Shown here: positions 25,761 to 39,100 of the stretch, in pieces
Layout: each line of letters starts with the position of its first letter
How positions within the stretch are numbered: the stretch's first letter is position 1
NCBI GenBank assembly: GCA_038380795.1
Contig: CM076261.1
Location: forward strand, 38,775,866-38,839,865
Reading direction: 5' to 3'
Source: Pyrocephalus nanus
Taxonomy: Eukaryota > Chordata > Aves > Passeriformes > Tyrannidae
Length of the DNA: 64,000 nucleotides
Translations under genes and position numbers: made by a program
The notes under the pieces: generated by a model
The model's database searches: none
Seen by the model: only the letters and a program-made list of their open reading frames with translations
Told to the model about the DNA's origin: nothing

Positions 25761-27689
25761 AAGAAGGTCCAAGATCATGGCAAGATACGCTCAAGAACGA
25801 TGGCACTGCAATGATTCCCAGCTCCCTTCCTATGCCCCTTAGGAGATCCCACAGCTACTGTTCAGGAAGAGAAAGAGCAGAGGTGTGTCAACCCTCTTCC
25901 CTGCAAGTAGCTTTTAGGGCAAGACTGGGAACAGTCTTGCAGTAAAAGGTACCAGCAAATTCACTACTTCTGAAGCACTGTGATACCTGAGTGGGACTGA
26001 GATGATCACGGATACCCTAAAAAATTTCCAGCTTGGTGCTTCCCAGAGCTGCAGCTGATGATCATGGCTGCAGGCTCTCAGCAAGCCTCTGGCTCAGGAC
26101 GGGTGCATGGCAGCTCTGTGGCTGGCCTTGACCTTTAGCACTGATCTTTGGTCTCTGTTAGGTAGGAGACCATATATCCTCCCTCAGTCCCCCAGAACTG
26201 CCTGGCAATTCACTACAGGGACTGAACACAGAGGGCTGTGGGAATTCAGTGAATTCTCACTTCCAACTAGTGTGCATTTGCAAAGGCAAAAGGTTAGTGC
26301 AGTAAAGTTGTTAGGCCATCCACCTTCCCAGCTGGGAGTCACCTCTTTACTCGGCCATCGGGGAGCATAGAAGGAAGATGTTTTTCCAGCTGACCTGCTG
26401 CCTTCAGAGTTTTGCATTTTACCTTAGTTTTAGACAGATTTTCCACATTCTACATTAAATTACATATGAACAAGTGGTAACTTGTGTACGGGGTGACACA
26501 GATCAGCAGCAGCTTCCATGCCACGGAACAATTCATTTATTCCTTCTGTCATAAGAGCTATATTGAGATGGATGTTTGTTCCTCTGCAAAGGAAACAGTG
26601 CTGGTTGTAAGCTTGTGTACAGACAGTTAACTGACACACATCTAAGACATGGGCTCCCATTTCCTTGGTGATTATCTGTGAGGAGCCCCTCTGAAGCCAT
26701 TTGTGCTAGCAAAAAGAGTAGACATAGTGTGTGCAGTGTGGCTCTGTTTTGTGGGGACAGCATTTGCACAGGGTGCAGCAGCAGGAGGATAGTGTGAACA
26801 GCAGACAAACTCAGCTTGTTTGGCTTGTTTTAACACGTTCACATGAAGGAAAGCTGTCACAGCAATGCAAAGGACAGAAATAAGTTCAAATTTTGGTCCA
26901 AATGTGAAGCAGGGAGTAAAATTATTGTTTTTCTGCACTTCTTCTAGCAGTTTTTACTGAGCATCAAATCTAGACCCTGTCTCAATTCACAGCATATGAA
27001 GCTTTTTTTCCTGTCCACCAATATGTTTGCAGTCAAAGATAAAAGTACCTTTTATTAGTTTTACAGTCCACCGTATATTGCTGTAGAAGAAACAGGGTTT
27101 GAATCAGTAGCAGCTATGTGTTGCTGAGCACAGAGCAAATTCCCAGAGCTTTTCATTGGATTTCTCTACCTGGCACAAGGCAAATCCCCCAAGGGGACGA
27201 AAATTACTGCGAAGTCCAAGAGGAGAAAAAGTTTCACAATAAATAGCTGGCCCATATCCAGCAGGCAGACTGGAAGGCTGCCAGGCTGCCATTCCTCAAG
27301 TAAAGATGGCTGGAATCTGCAAGTCAGGTCCCAGCAGTGTGAGCAAGTTCAGGGCGATTAGCTGGCAGGTCACTGCAGCACACCCTGGAGTGGGAAGGAA
27401 GTCACACAGGTATACTGAGCAGGTGGCAGAAGGTCAGGGAGGAAGAGGACACCAAAAAGGAGTGAAGAGAGAATGCCTATCTGATCAATGCACAGAAAAA
27501 ACACCTTACTGTTACAGAAAGTATTGCAAAGGCATATGCAAGTACATGATTACACAGTCCTGTCCTGCCATGTGGGTAAATGGTCACAACAGCATCTGAC
27601 CTCAAACAAGGACTGAAAAAAACATTAACACCACCAACAACAACCAAAAAACCCCACCAACTTTAAAATTTATGCTAGGCTGACAATAG

Positions 27690-28085
27690 CATTACCAGCA
27701 GGGTGAAGGAGGTGATTCTTACCCTCTACTCCACTCTTATGAGACCTCACCTAGAGTGCCAAGTCCAGCTCTGGGGCCCTCAATATAAAAATGATATGGA
27801 TCTGTTGGACCAAGTCCAGAGGAGGGGCATGAAGATTATGAAAGGGCTGAAGCATCTCTTCTATGTGGAAAGGCTGAGAGAGCTGTGGTTGTTCAGCCTG
27901 GAGAAGAAAATGCTCCAAGGGGACCTTAAAGCACCTTCCAGTACCTAAAGGGGGCCTACAAGAAAGTCAGAGAAGGACTTCTGACACGGGCATATAGTGA
28001 AAAGTGTCCATGCCCATGGCAGAGGGGCTGAAACTAGATGATCTCTAAGGTCCAGCCCAAAACATTCTATGGTGATTCTATAAAT
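27690..28085 (+). mobile_element. CR1 LINE, 5'-truncated 3' end
   Basis: It begins in the C-terminal CR1 RT ORF (GTGAAGGAGGTGATTCTTAC; protein reading EVILTLYSTLMRPHLECQVQ, the CR1 '[11 protein letters not shown]' region). It passes the RLRELWLFSLEKKMLQGDL segment and the 3'UTR (CTGAAACTAGATGATCTCTA), and ends near the ATTCTATGGTGATTCTATAA tail. Many indels and stops; inactive. Confidence 0.9.
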
Positions 28086-31000
28086 TTGCTCTATAGTTAG
28101 AGAGGAAGCACAGGAGAAAAATTTTGCTGGTAATTCTGGTGGAAATTTTCTGCAGTATTTCCTGTGACTTACACACTGGTTGTCTTTTGAAGGATACTTT
28201 GTGGAGAAAGTGGGAGCAACAATCTTACAATACCTCAGCAAGAATGAGAAAGACTGTGAAACCTGAGCAGCATGCATACTCTGAGAGATACAGTCATACA
28301 GAGATTTGAGAGCAGACATAAATTCCTTACACTGAACAACTGAGGCATTCTGCCCACACTGCAAAATATCACTGTTAAGAACTCCTCCACTTTGAAGGCA
28401 ACCCCCTAATGCCAACAAGGACAGCTTACAAGGGCTGTGATGGAAGCTGCTTCTGCAGTGTGGTCCCTCCCTTTTCATAAAGTCACTTTGAGGCCAACTC
28501 AGAAATCCCCACCTTCACCTGCAGCTCATACTAGGAACTACAGTGAAATACAGGTTTATCAGTTCTAGGAGTATCAAGCATGAACATCTGGAATGAAGCA
28601 TTTTGAGAGTGGAGCCCTGTAAACTCTACTGTGAGTTATAAATCACTTTGATGGACAAATGTTTTTGACAGGGCATTTCCTGAATAGAATGAGGAATCAT
28701 GGTTAAATTCCTAGCGACTGTTGAGCAATTCCGGGGAATGGGAAAGGTACATCCTAGACCTGGGCAAGGAGGGCAGTGCTGTTTTTTGTGAATTTTTCTA
28801 CAAATATTCCTGACCATTAACAGCATGATAAACATAACTGAAAACATGCTGAATGAGTAGACCAAACACATGGAAGAGCTACTTACATTAGGCTAATGAA
28901 AATTTATGCTTTCAATCTGTATAACATCGCTGTGGATTTAAATCTCAGCTAACAGCCCTCTCCTTCTAGACAGCTTCATGAGGTCGGTTTATCCACCTGC
29001 GAGGAAAGCACCCCCTCCCTTTATAGCAGCATCTCTGTCTGTGAGAATGAGACTAATAACTCTTGTAAAAGTATGCTGTGATCTCTAGAGGAAGCATACA
29101 GTGTATCTCTGTGCTGGAGAATTGCTGGCAAATAAACATGGCTTTTCTATTCCACTCATTGAAAGCCTCAGGCCTGGATATCAAGTTTGCACATGGGATA
29201 CAAAGGTAGCAAAACCAGGCACACCAAGCTCAGTTGCTTTTTTATCCTTCAGCCCAAAGAGCCCCAGGGTTTGCATGACCTGGGGTTTTATAGCTCAGGG
29301 GGTCATGACTAGGAAGAAGAGTAGAGACTCTGCTCTGGTGCTCCACTTAGATCCACTAGAAATCACCACTGCCTAAACGAGACAGAGCTTTAGCCCCATC
29401 TTTGGCTCACATTGCATTCCCCAGGAGCCACACATGAGATAGGATGTGTCCAGATGACTACCATCACACTGCAGACCAGCTGCCAGAAAGGACAACCAGG
29501 GCTGCTGCACAGCAGCCTCCACTGGGGCTCCTGCTCTCCATCCTCATACCTCCTCTGCCTTGCTGCAGCCAGGAAAAAACAGGCAGCAGCAAAGCACAGA
29601 AGACATGACCTTCCACAAATACTGTGTGGAAACAAATCTGTACCTTCTTCTTGGAGAGGAACAGTTTTCATCACCGTGTGTAGAAGATGCCGAGCACAAG
29701 GAAATTGGACTTTCCACCTACTGCCACTGCAATGCAACTGTAATAATGAGCAGTAACTGCAAACTGTGGAGTTTCCTACTACCTACAGGAAATTTCTGGT
29801 ATCGGGGAAGTGTGTTTGCGTTTATGTGTAAGTTTGTGCACGGATACACGTACATGCCTATGTAGTTTAATTATGTTAGGTATTCCTAGGGACATGTATG
29901 ATGACAGGCTCCACTGGCCCTGCAAGATTTATAACAAAGGAACAAATGATTGCCTGGTTAGGTGTTCTGCAAGAGAGCAGGACTTAGCAAGAAGGCAGCT
30001 CTGCCTAGGCAAGCCCCTAGAGCAAGTTCAGGAAAGCCCAGCAAATCAAACCAGAAGGTGGGAATTCCTGTGAAAGATCTGAGCTCGGTGCCTGCAGCAC
30101 CAAGAAGCCTGTAGAGATGAGGCACTGCTTTCCACAGATGAATTTTGCAGAATCCATTCCTTGGTAACAAGTGAAACCAGCAAAGCACAAAGGAACAGCT
30201 CTTTTGCTAATTTGTTAGCATCTTTGGAGAGGTTTGGGAAGAGCATGTTTATTGTCTCATGTAAGCATGGTTCCAGCCAAGGAGACTGTGAGACAGCCTG
30301 CTGGCTTGAGGATAACAAGGTCTAAATTTGACCTACATGTTCATTAATTCACGTCACATTCCCACCAGTGGTGCTTAAGTTCAAGTCTATCTCTTCCAAG
30401 CGCACTTGGGTCAACTTAGCAGAACACTTCATTATGCTGTCATGTTTTCACAGCATCTGCTAAGAAGCAGATGCAATGTGGTGATGGTAAGCTTTGGTCA
30501 TGTGGAAGCAAAGCAAATTCTAACTCAGAATTTGCTCAGAGCTAACTCAGAGCCTTTAAAAGGCAAGAAGAGATAAAAGAGAAGCAAGACTTCCTTGAGG
30601 AAGGGATGATGTATGGATATTGCAGTGTCAGGCTATGTAAACACAGCTGCAAATCTCCATGTAGAGACAAGCTGCTTTATGGGGTGTTTATTACACATCT
30701 AGATGGGTATCTCTTTATATACTTAAAGAAAACAAATATCCACATAAAACACCCTTCTGCAAGTGCTACACAGGCCTCAAAGAAAGTGTTACAAGTGGGA
30801 TAAGGGAAAGGCCTAATGTAATGCTATGAAGCATTCAGATTCAGCTAACCTGTAGTCACTGCTCTATCTCAGTGAAATCAATGGCACTTACATTTGCAAG
30901 CATTACAGTCTAGCCCTTCATTTTAGCAACATCAAAGCATCTGTTACACTCCTGCAAGCACTGCCATAGCTGGGGCTTTCACGCAGCAGTCCGAGGTCAT

Positions 31001-32154
31001 CGTTCAGCTGCCAAAATGCCAGTCAATGCACAGGGAAGAGTCACCGCAGCGGATAGCAGCACTACAGTTTCACTGGACATACAATAGAAATTGGCTCTAA
31101 AAGAAACGTGGAGATAAAACTCAATAAAATCGGATGGCTTGGCAAGGGATCAGTCTGGTTTATCAAAACATTTATGGAGTAGATACCTTGGCTTGCTTTC
31201 CTGCAGGCAGTCACCAGGAAAAGAAACATAGCTGGGGGGACAGGCAACAACTAGTCACTTTTTCATGGCAAGATGTCAGAATCTGACACCAGGTTTTGCA
31301 CCATTATAGCAAGCTCTGTACAGATTGTTTGTACTTTGCAGCCAGCAGTGTAGCAGTTTGATGGTTCTCATACTTATTTTGAAACAGATAAGCACCCTAA
31401 TCTCCAGCTACATCAACTTGTGTGCCAAAACAAAGAAGAGGGCAGGAACAAGTAGCCAATAAGAGAGGTGTTATCTCCTTTACAATGTCTCTTCATAAAA
31501 CTAAGGCATGAACTTTTCAACCAAACTTGCTCTCAGCTTTCCTCTGTACCTTGCATCATGCTTAGGAGTTCCAATATCACCTGCATGTACCTTCTTTGCT
31601 CTCCAAATTCTACCTGGTTTCTTTCAGAAGGGCTATATACCAGGCCACAAACACTAAGCCAGAAGAAGAACAACAAAAAAAACCCAACTGGGTTGTCAAG
31701 AGCTGCAGATAGGGATTAGCCTGTTAACAAAGCTCCAGCTGAGACAATGATGACAATGTCCGAAAGAGCCATTAAGGACTTCTCCACTCTAGGACTGACA
31801 AGTGCTAAGTAAAGGGGATTCTTTTAACAGATCACTTGCTACCCCTTGGCCCCATGGAATGGGAACAGTAGGACACAAGGACTGGAGGCACAGTGGTGTC
31901 TCTCTCACTGGTGGAAACCCTTGATGGAGCTGATCAAGTGTTGGTGCTAACGCAGCAACACGAAGGTGCTGCACTCCTGACCAGCTTCTGATTGCACTAT
32001 ACACTGCAGACACCAATCTATCAGAGCATGTTTCTTCAGTACAGGCATAGCTGAAGCATCTGGAAAATAAAGGAATATTAGAGCATTTAGCCAAGACAGA
32101 AAGCTGAGGAGAATATTCATAACTATCTATAGGAGGAAAATCTAAACATGAATG
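28086..32154. other. Intergenic stretch between CR1 copies
   Basis: No exon, RNA gene or further element body was recognised, apart from a weak palindromic relic near 30.84 kb. Confidence 0.45.
30838..30925. repeat. Possible relic of the palindromic sauropsid repeat
   Basis: It contains CAGTGAAATCAATGGCACTT and TACAGTCTAGCCC, resembling half of the hairpin family seen at 13 and 21 kb. Confidence 0.25.
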
Positions 32155-33668
32155 TAAGTCCATCAGACGTGATGAGATTCATCCATGGGTCCTGAGGGAG
32201 CTGGCAGACAAAGTTGCTAAGCCACTATCTGTCATTTTTGAAAAATTGTGGCTGTCAAGTGAAGTCCTTGATGACTGGAAAAAGGGAACTATAATCCCCA
32301 TTCTTAAAAAAGGAAAAGTAGAAGACCCAGGGAACTACAGACCAGTCAGTCTCATCTCTCTGTTGGACAGGATCATGGAGCAGGTTCTCCTGGAAATAAC
32401 GCTAAGGCACATGGAAAACAAAGAGGTGACTGATAACAGCCAGCATGGCTTTATAAAGGGGAAATCACGCCTGACAAATCTGATGACCTTCTACAGTGAG
32501 GCTACAGCATCAGTGGGTGGGGCAGAGCAACTGACATTATCTACCTGGACTTATGCAAAGTACTTGACACTGTCCTGCATGACATCCTTGTCTCCATGGA
32601 TTTGACAGATGGACCAAACTGTGTAGATAAAGAACTGTCTGGATGGCTGCACACAAAGAGTTGTGGTGAATGGCTCATTGTCCACATGGAGACCAGGGAC
32701 AAGTGGTGTCCCTCAGGGGTCGGTACTGGGGCCAACACTGTTCAACACTTTTGTCAGGGACAGTGGGATCGAGTGCACCCTCAGCAAATCTGCCAACAAC
32801 ACCAAGCCGTGTGGTGCAGTTGGCACACTGGGGGGAAGGGCTGCCATCCAGAGGGGCCTTGACAGGTTTGAGAGATGGGCTGATGCAAACCTCATGAAGT
32901 TCAACAGAGAAGTGCAAGGTCCTATACCTGGGTCAGGGAGATCCCAGACACACCCACAGGTTGGGTGGCAAAGTGATTGAGAGAAGCCCTGCCAAGAAAG
33001 ACTTAAGGGTGGTGGTTGACAAAAAACTCCACCTGAGCCAGCAGTGTGTGCTCACAGCCCAGAAAGCCAAACTGGATCCTGGGCTGCATCAAAAGGAGCG
33101 TGGCCAGCAGGTTGAAGGAGGTGATTCTTCCCCTCTACTCTGTACTTGTGAGACCCCACCTGGAGTACTGTGTTCAGTTCTGGTGCCCCCAACATAAGGA
33201 CATGGAAGTGTTGAAGCAAGTCCAGACGAGGCCACAAAGCTGATAAGAGGACTGCAGCACCTCCCCTAAGAAGACTGGCTGAGAAAGTTGAGGCTGTTCA
33301 GCCTAGAGAAGAGAAGGTTGAATAGAGACCTCACAGCAGCCTTTCAGTATCTGGGGGGGGCCTACAGGGAAACCAGAGAGAGACTTTGTGAGGAACTGTA
33401 GAGGTAGGACAAGGAGTAATGGCTACAGATTGAAAGAGGGGAAATTTAGGTTAGACATTGGGAAGGAATACTTTACTGTGAGGGTGGTAAGACACTGGAA
33501 CAGGTTGCCCAGGGAGACTGTGGATGCCCCAACCCTGGCAGTGCTCAAAGCCAGGTTGAATAAAACATTGAGCAACGGGTCTAGTGAAAGGTGTCCCTGC
33601 ATATGGCAGTGGGGGTTGGGACTAGATGATCTTTAAGTCCATTCCAACCCCTTAACATTCTATAATCA
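32155..33668 (+). mobile_element. CR1 LINE, partial copy with reverse-transcriptase remnants
   Basis: This is the longest CR1 here. The frame at 32246-32605 shows RT motifs in order: [22 protein letters not shown] and [14 protein letters not shown]. After frameshifts, the next pieces read PQGSVLGPTLFN and then SANNTK, where an active CR1 has an ADD core. The 3' part shows [19 protein letters not shown] (33046-33243) and KEYFTVRVVRHWNRLPRE (33388 on), then the 3'UTR GGACTAGATGATCTTTAAG and a tail ending TTCTATAATCAAA. It lacks ORF1, the endonuclease and the N-terminal RT. Frameshifts and the altered catalytic Asp pair make it inactive. Confidence 0.92.
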
Positions 33669-34734
33669 AAGTAGTTATGTAGGTATAGGGCATCTTTTGC
33701 ATAACTATCAGAGATGATGCAGTAACATGATTTTACAGTCATTATATGTTTTGTTTAGAAGACTCTTACAAACTGCCCCTGTGTCAGGAGCACTTTACCA
33801 GCAGAGAATTTCTGGTGGAGATGCCTGGTTCTAGCAAAAGTATTCCACTCCTCCAAACATTATCAGATGAGATGGAAGTTTTTTCCTTATTTACTTTTCC
33901 TCTGGGCAGGCTTAATATCCAACAACCCAGAAACTCCTTCAAGGGTAATACAAAGCACTCTAAATCAGGGACATCTCAGACACTGTCATGCCATCCTAAA
34001 TCCCTGCACACTGAGGGAGAAGTAGGGAAGGGCAACCAAATCCTCCTCAGCAAAAATGAGTGGTGACAGGAAATGTAAGCCTCTCGCTCCTGCTTTTCTC
34101 TCCCTCCATGTCCTCTCTCTGCATGTGTGGCTCTGAAGAGCATAGTGAAAGGTGCAAGTTGTTGTGGGAGAAGGAGAAGCAGCATTTCTCCCAGCTGAAT
34201 TTTTGCCAACACGAGCTGTGGTTCATGAACTCACTCAGCCTTTGGCCCAAGGCTAAGTTCAACTGTGTCTGAAGTCTGATGAAATGCTTTGCATTGCTCT
34301 AATATAAATTTTTATTTCAGCTGAGGTTTTTTTCCAAGGCAGGAGACAATTCCTCTGCCTGAGTGAAGAACAGGCTTTGAGCCATGTTTGCTAATGTATT
34401 AGAAGGGATTTGCTTTGTTAATTTTTGCAAATACCAAGTCCATTCTGCAGGCATATTAAATGTACAGAAAAAAAGTGTGATCCATTTAAGGACCACAGAT
34501 ATTCTCTTCTTTTCATTATACCCAGTTGAGATGATCAAGATCCTGAACTTCAGGATAGCAAAAAACTGACTTGAAAAAGATATTTCTGATAGTAAATGGC
34601 TCTTTATTATAGGACATAAAAAGTAGCAAGATCTAAGGGCTGGAAACTTGGCTAAAAAAGAAAATAAAATTTATTTTAACAATCACTAAGCATTGAGAAT
34701 AATTAGCTGCTAGGCCGAACTACCACCAAATAAT

Positions 34735-34800
34735 AATTTTTATATAATAATTTTATATATAATTTTTATAATAATTTTTACTAATATTAATTTCTGGCTT
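34735..34800. repeat. AT-rich low-complexity tract
   Basis: Repeated ATAATTTTTATA-type blocks with almost no G or C. Confidence 0.85.
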
Positions 34801-34834
34801 CATTTAATTAAAAGTTCATGTTCCTCTATAAGGT

Positions 34835-34966
34835 ACACTGTAGGTCAAACAGAAGTTATAGGGCTGAAGCAGAAATTAGTCAGCCAAATGCTACGACCTG
34901 CATTATACAGGTCAGGTTGGATGATCTAATAGTCCCTTCTGGCCTTAAATCCTATGAATTATGAAT
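34835..34966 (+). mobile_element. Older CR1 3' tail
   Basis: The end reads TTGGATGATCTAATAGTCCC and CTTCTGGCCTTAAATCCTAT, the 3' terminus of an ancient CR1 subfamily distinct from the other copies in the window. The upstream boundary is uncertain. Confidence 0.7.
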
Positions 34967-35121
34967 CTAGGGTGCTCTCCTCATAGCGTTTCAAAATGGC
35001 TTGCCAACACCAGGTTGTAATCCACTCTTATACTGTAAGCCAACTACAGCATCACCTCACATCCCAAAAGCCACGTTTTCTGGGTTTTTGGTTGTGTCTG
35101 AAGGGACAAACTTTACCTATT

Positions 35122-35528
35122 AGAATCATAGAATCATAGAACAGATTGGGTTGAAAAAGACCTCCAAGATCATCAAGTCCAACCCTTGATCCAACTCCAA
35201 TTACTATATCATGGCACTAAGGGCCACGTCCAATCTCTGTTTAAAAACCTCCAGGGATGGTGAATCCACCACCTCTCTGGGCAGGCCGTTCCAATGCCTG
35301 ATTACCCTCTCTGTAAAGAATTTCTTCCTAACATCTAACCTAAACCTCCCCTGGCAGAGCTTGAGCCCATGTCCCCTTGTCCTATTGTTGGTTGCCTGGG
35401 AAAAGAGACCAACCCCCACCTGGCTATAACCTCCCTTCAGGTAGTTGTAGAGAGTGATGAGGTCACCTCTAAGCCTTCTCTTCTCCAGACTGAACAACCC
35501 CAGCTCCCTCAGCCTCTTCTCATAGGGC
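35122..35528 (-). mobile_element. CR1 LINE (CR1-J-like), 5'-truncated
   Basis: The plus strand starts with the reversed tail GAATCATAGAATCATAGAAC. It continues with CAAGATCATCAAGTCCAACC and CCAACTCCAATTACTATATC, then AAACCTCCAGGGATGGTGAA and the RT C-terminal region. The minus frame reads [19 protein letters not shown] and [19 protein letters not shown] with few interruptions. It is one of the best-preserved copies here and therefore relatively young. Confidence 0.92.
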
Positions 35529-35921
35529 ATGAAATATTTCAGATGAATAACTACCAGACTTGATATGCAGAAAATTTTCATTTTACAAAATGAGAGCAGG
35601 GCAGATAGGCACTAGGAGTCTCTTTGGGCTGAAGACCTCTGCCCCACAGAAGCACTATGCTACCTTTAGACAGATGTCTTGATGTCAGCCTAGCAGAGCC
35701 ATGGTGACCTCAGCTAATGATATGGGCTTTTCCTCACTGAAAAAGCAAATAATCTGACCACTTGCCCCATCTTTCTTATTGTAGGCAAATATGGGAATGA
35801 AGGCTCAGACCTTCCTATCTCAGAGCTTCGTATCTTTATGCACTGCTAAACAAGAAGTGCAGCCAGGCAGTGCATGCTTATGTGGACACACCAAGGCCAG
35901 TATTAAAACACAGGCATATAA

Positions 35922-36192
35922 AGTGATAGGACAAGGGGTAATGGTTTTTAACGGGAAGAGGGCAGGTTTAGAATAGATATTAAAAATTATTCACTATGAG
36001 GGTGGTGAGGCACTGGAACAGGTTGCCCAGAGAAGCTGTGGATGCCCCATCCCTGGAGGTGTTCAAGGCCAGCTTGGACAGGGCTTTGAGCAGCCTTGTC
36101 CAGTGGCAGATGTCCCTGTCCATGGCAGAGGGGTTGGAAGTAGGTGATCTTTGAAGTCCCTTCCAACCCAAACCATTCTATGTTTCTATGAT
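35922..36192 (+). mobile_element. CR1 LINE 3' fragment
   Basis: It starts within the GATAGGACAAGGGGTAATGG region of the RT ORF, then GGTGGTGAGGCACTGGAACA, AGCTGTGGATGCCCCATCCC, the 3'UTR TAGGTGATCTTTGAAGTCCC and the tail CATTCTATGTTTCTATGAT. It is opposite in orientation to the copy about 400 bp to its left. Confidence 0.92.
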
Positions 36193-39100
36193 AGTAGGGA
36201 ATAAATTTTTGAGAGGCAACTTTAAGCTAGGCAGGGATGGCTTATCTTAGTTGTAGATTAGCATGGCTGTGGGTTGAATTCGGTTCTATGATCTCAGCTC
36301 AAGCTTTGGGAGACTTCTCTGCCTCAACACAGTAACACAATAAAGACTAGTTCCAAAGCAGCTCAGCTCCAGGAGGAGATGCACTTTTCTGTAGCACGGA
36401 GCCCAAGCTAGCCAGCCAAGCTAGTAGAGACAGATGAGTGTTCCCTTGGCACTGCCCACCACTGGCACAGCAAGATCCCCTAGGCACCCAGGGTCAGCCT
36501 ATGCCCAGCAGCTTGGCAGGTCTGCTGGATCCAGACCACACTTCCTAGCACAGCAGATCTCCAAGGGTGAAGCATGGGGTGCTGAGGCATGAACCAGAGC
36601 CCTACCTAAAGCCTCTAGCTCCCTCCTGAACTGTGGGTCTCTGGAGGGAGGGATTCACTTCTCATAATCAGTCAGGCCTGGGAAGCCCCAAGACCTCCAG
36701 TGAGACAGTGTTGACATGCCTGAACCCAAATGCTTTTCAGCAGAGAGGCAAGAAGACCTTCAGAGGCCTTTTCTGTCTGCCTTGTAGATACAGGAGGGCT
36801 GACTGATCACATATAGACTTTAATGGTGAAACAAGTGTGTGAACATCAATGCTTGGAACAATTGTAACCATGCAAATGTTAAAGGGAATCTAATCTTTGC
36901 AGTATCAGAACTGCTGAGGCAAGGTTTGAGAGCAGAGTAGGAAATGGGCTCTGAAAGAAACACCCCAGGCTCCTGCTCTAACAGAGTGTGACCAGGCTGC
37001 TGCTCATGCCCAAGTGACTTGTGTAAAGCCCCTTGAGGCATCCCTCTATCACAATCAGCAAATTACAGATCTCTTACACATAAATCTACCACAGAATGAG
37101 CCTGAATGCTTTTCTGTAAAAGCCTGAAGAAGATATCACCATTACCTTTTCCAGTCAACCCTGACAAGTGTTCCCTAACACACGACTGCATTGTTCAGCA
37201 TGCCCTTTCTCTCCTTCAGCAGTCACATGGCTTTCCTACTCGGTTTTATTTTGACCTAAGGTAGGATTTTAAGTGGACACACATCATGTGAGCAAACCAG
37301 CAAATTAACAGGCTGGTGATTTGCTGTTGGTCTTGGTAAGTAGAACAGAACTTGTTTTCATACAGCTCTGCTACAAAACCACAGCTAATGAGAAAAAGTT
37401 GGGAAACTGCTGCTCTAATCAAAGACATTAACCTTAGGTCTGTTATTAACCCTTCTGTAATCAAGTGAAAAAGTGGGGACAAAAAGCCTTTGCTTCCTTG
37501 CTGAGCCTTTTTATCTGCTTTGGCTGAGGATTCTTTGCTTCTGGAAAAGGCTGGGTCCCATTTCTTACCCATGGTAGACTGTGTTAAGGCTATCAAAGGA
37601 TGGAGTGGGGTATGAGGCAGGTGGGAGCTATAAGCACTAGAGCATTGGCTGCCTCATCTGGGGTAGGGTTTAATGGTTTAATGTTTCCGAATCATTGTGC
37701 TGAGGATCTTCAAGACTTGGGCAAATAGATTAAGCATGGTAATTCAACATACACTGAAAGGAACATTCTTCTTTAAATGAGGAACAAACTCCATCTGAAT
37801 TCAACAAGTTCATATGCTTTGTCTCGGTTCCTTTTATGTAAAGAGGGGGTTCGTCACCGATACTAGTTCAGAGTGATGTGTTGAACTGTGGATTGGGAAA
37901 GGCATATCTACCACAATTGTGGAGCTCTATAAATATCCTAAAATAAAAACATATGGACAGACGCATATAGCTGAAGGACTTCATACTTCAATGGGCAAAA
38001 CCACAAAATATCAAAATAATTAAATTCATCCCTCAGAAGCCGCGAAAATAATTGGGTCAAGTTTCCTTATTGCGTCCCCTTCCACTCTATAAGATAATTA
38101 TGAACAACTCAATACACCCAGTTTCTGGAAGGAGAATTCTGCAACTCCTTCTCTTTCCCTTCTGCTTCCAAAAAGCAGACAAAAGAAAGGATAGATAAGT
38201 CTGAGCACAGTTAGGTCTGCAATATGCTGCTGGCTTTCCTCCATACAGCCCCCTTTAAGTCAAACCAGCTGATTAGCTCCAAGATGTCCATCTCTGTAGA
38301 ATCTCTCTTCCCACAGCCAACAAAAAACAGAATTGCTTTTGTGGTTGCCTGAACCAGAATAGTGCTTCTGGGATATTTTCATGCACTCTCCCTGTGCAGA
38401 AGAGTCAACATAATAGTGCAACATGACAAGATGTTGAGCCACAGTGCCAAGACAACTTGCACACTTTGCATTTTTCCTATTAGAAATGCATCATTGATTC
38501 TGGAAGGAAAGAGGGGGAGAGGAGGATAGAGAAAATAGTGCAGAACATCAAGTCCAGCCTCAAAATCTTTTGTGTTTTCACATTTGTATCAAGATGCAAC
38601 ATTAAAAGGCAGTGATGATTTTCATCAATCGAGTATTGTAATAAATCCGTCCCTTTATTAAAACTGTTTTTGCAGGGGAAAAAACCCAAACACCAAAACA
38701 AACAAAAAACCCCAGACTTGAAAATTACAAACTGCATATCTTCAACTGCAGACCTCATGCTAAGATGAGCAACCAGAGAAAAACTAAAAGTGAAACCTTT
38801 TTTCAGGATTCTCCTCCCAGTTTTTATGGGAAGTATTCCCCTCAGATCACAGTAGCATAAAACTGAGTTCCATTTCTGTTCTTAATACCAGGAATGAAGA
38901 AATATCAAATTATGAAAGTTCTGAATGCATTTCCCAATTTTCATTTTTCTTCTGAACTTTAAGCAGATTTTAGGCTGGTTTGTCCAGGCTTTTTTGAATT
39001 AAGGGAAAGGAGGTTTGTACTTTATTTCTGCAGCTTTCCAAATCAGAGTTCTTCTCCCCAGTGCCAATGCAGGGAATGTCAGCAGCCAGGAATGGGTCTC

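Larger units (their letters stand above)
9009..27689. other. Large intergenic stretch
   Basis: Nearly 19 kb with no recognised exon or RNA gene. Apart from the second CR1 fragment, G-runs, A-rich tracts, palindromes, MITE-like relics and possible conserved blocks listed separately, the sequence looks unique. Several ORFs of 100-165 codons (for example 10385-10882 and 22630-23040) lack motifs and splice context and are not called. Confidence 0.45.
33669..35121. other. Intergenic stretch with an AT-rich tract
   Basis: No gene recognised. It holds an A+T-only low-complexity tract at about 34735-34800 and an older CR1 tail listed separately. Confidence 0.45.
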
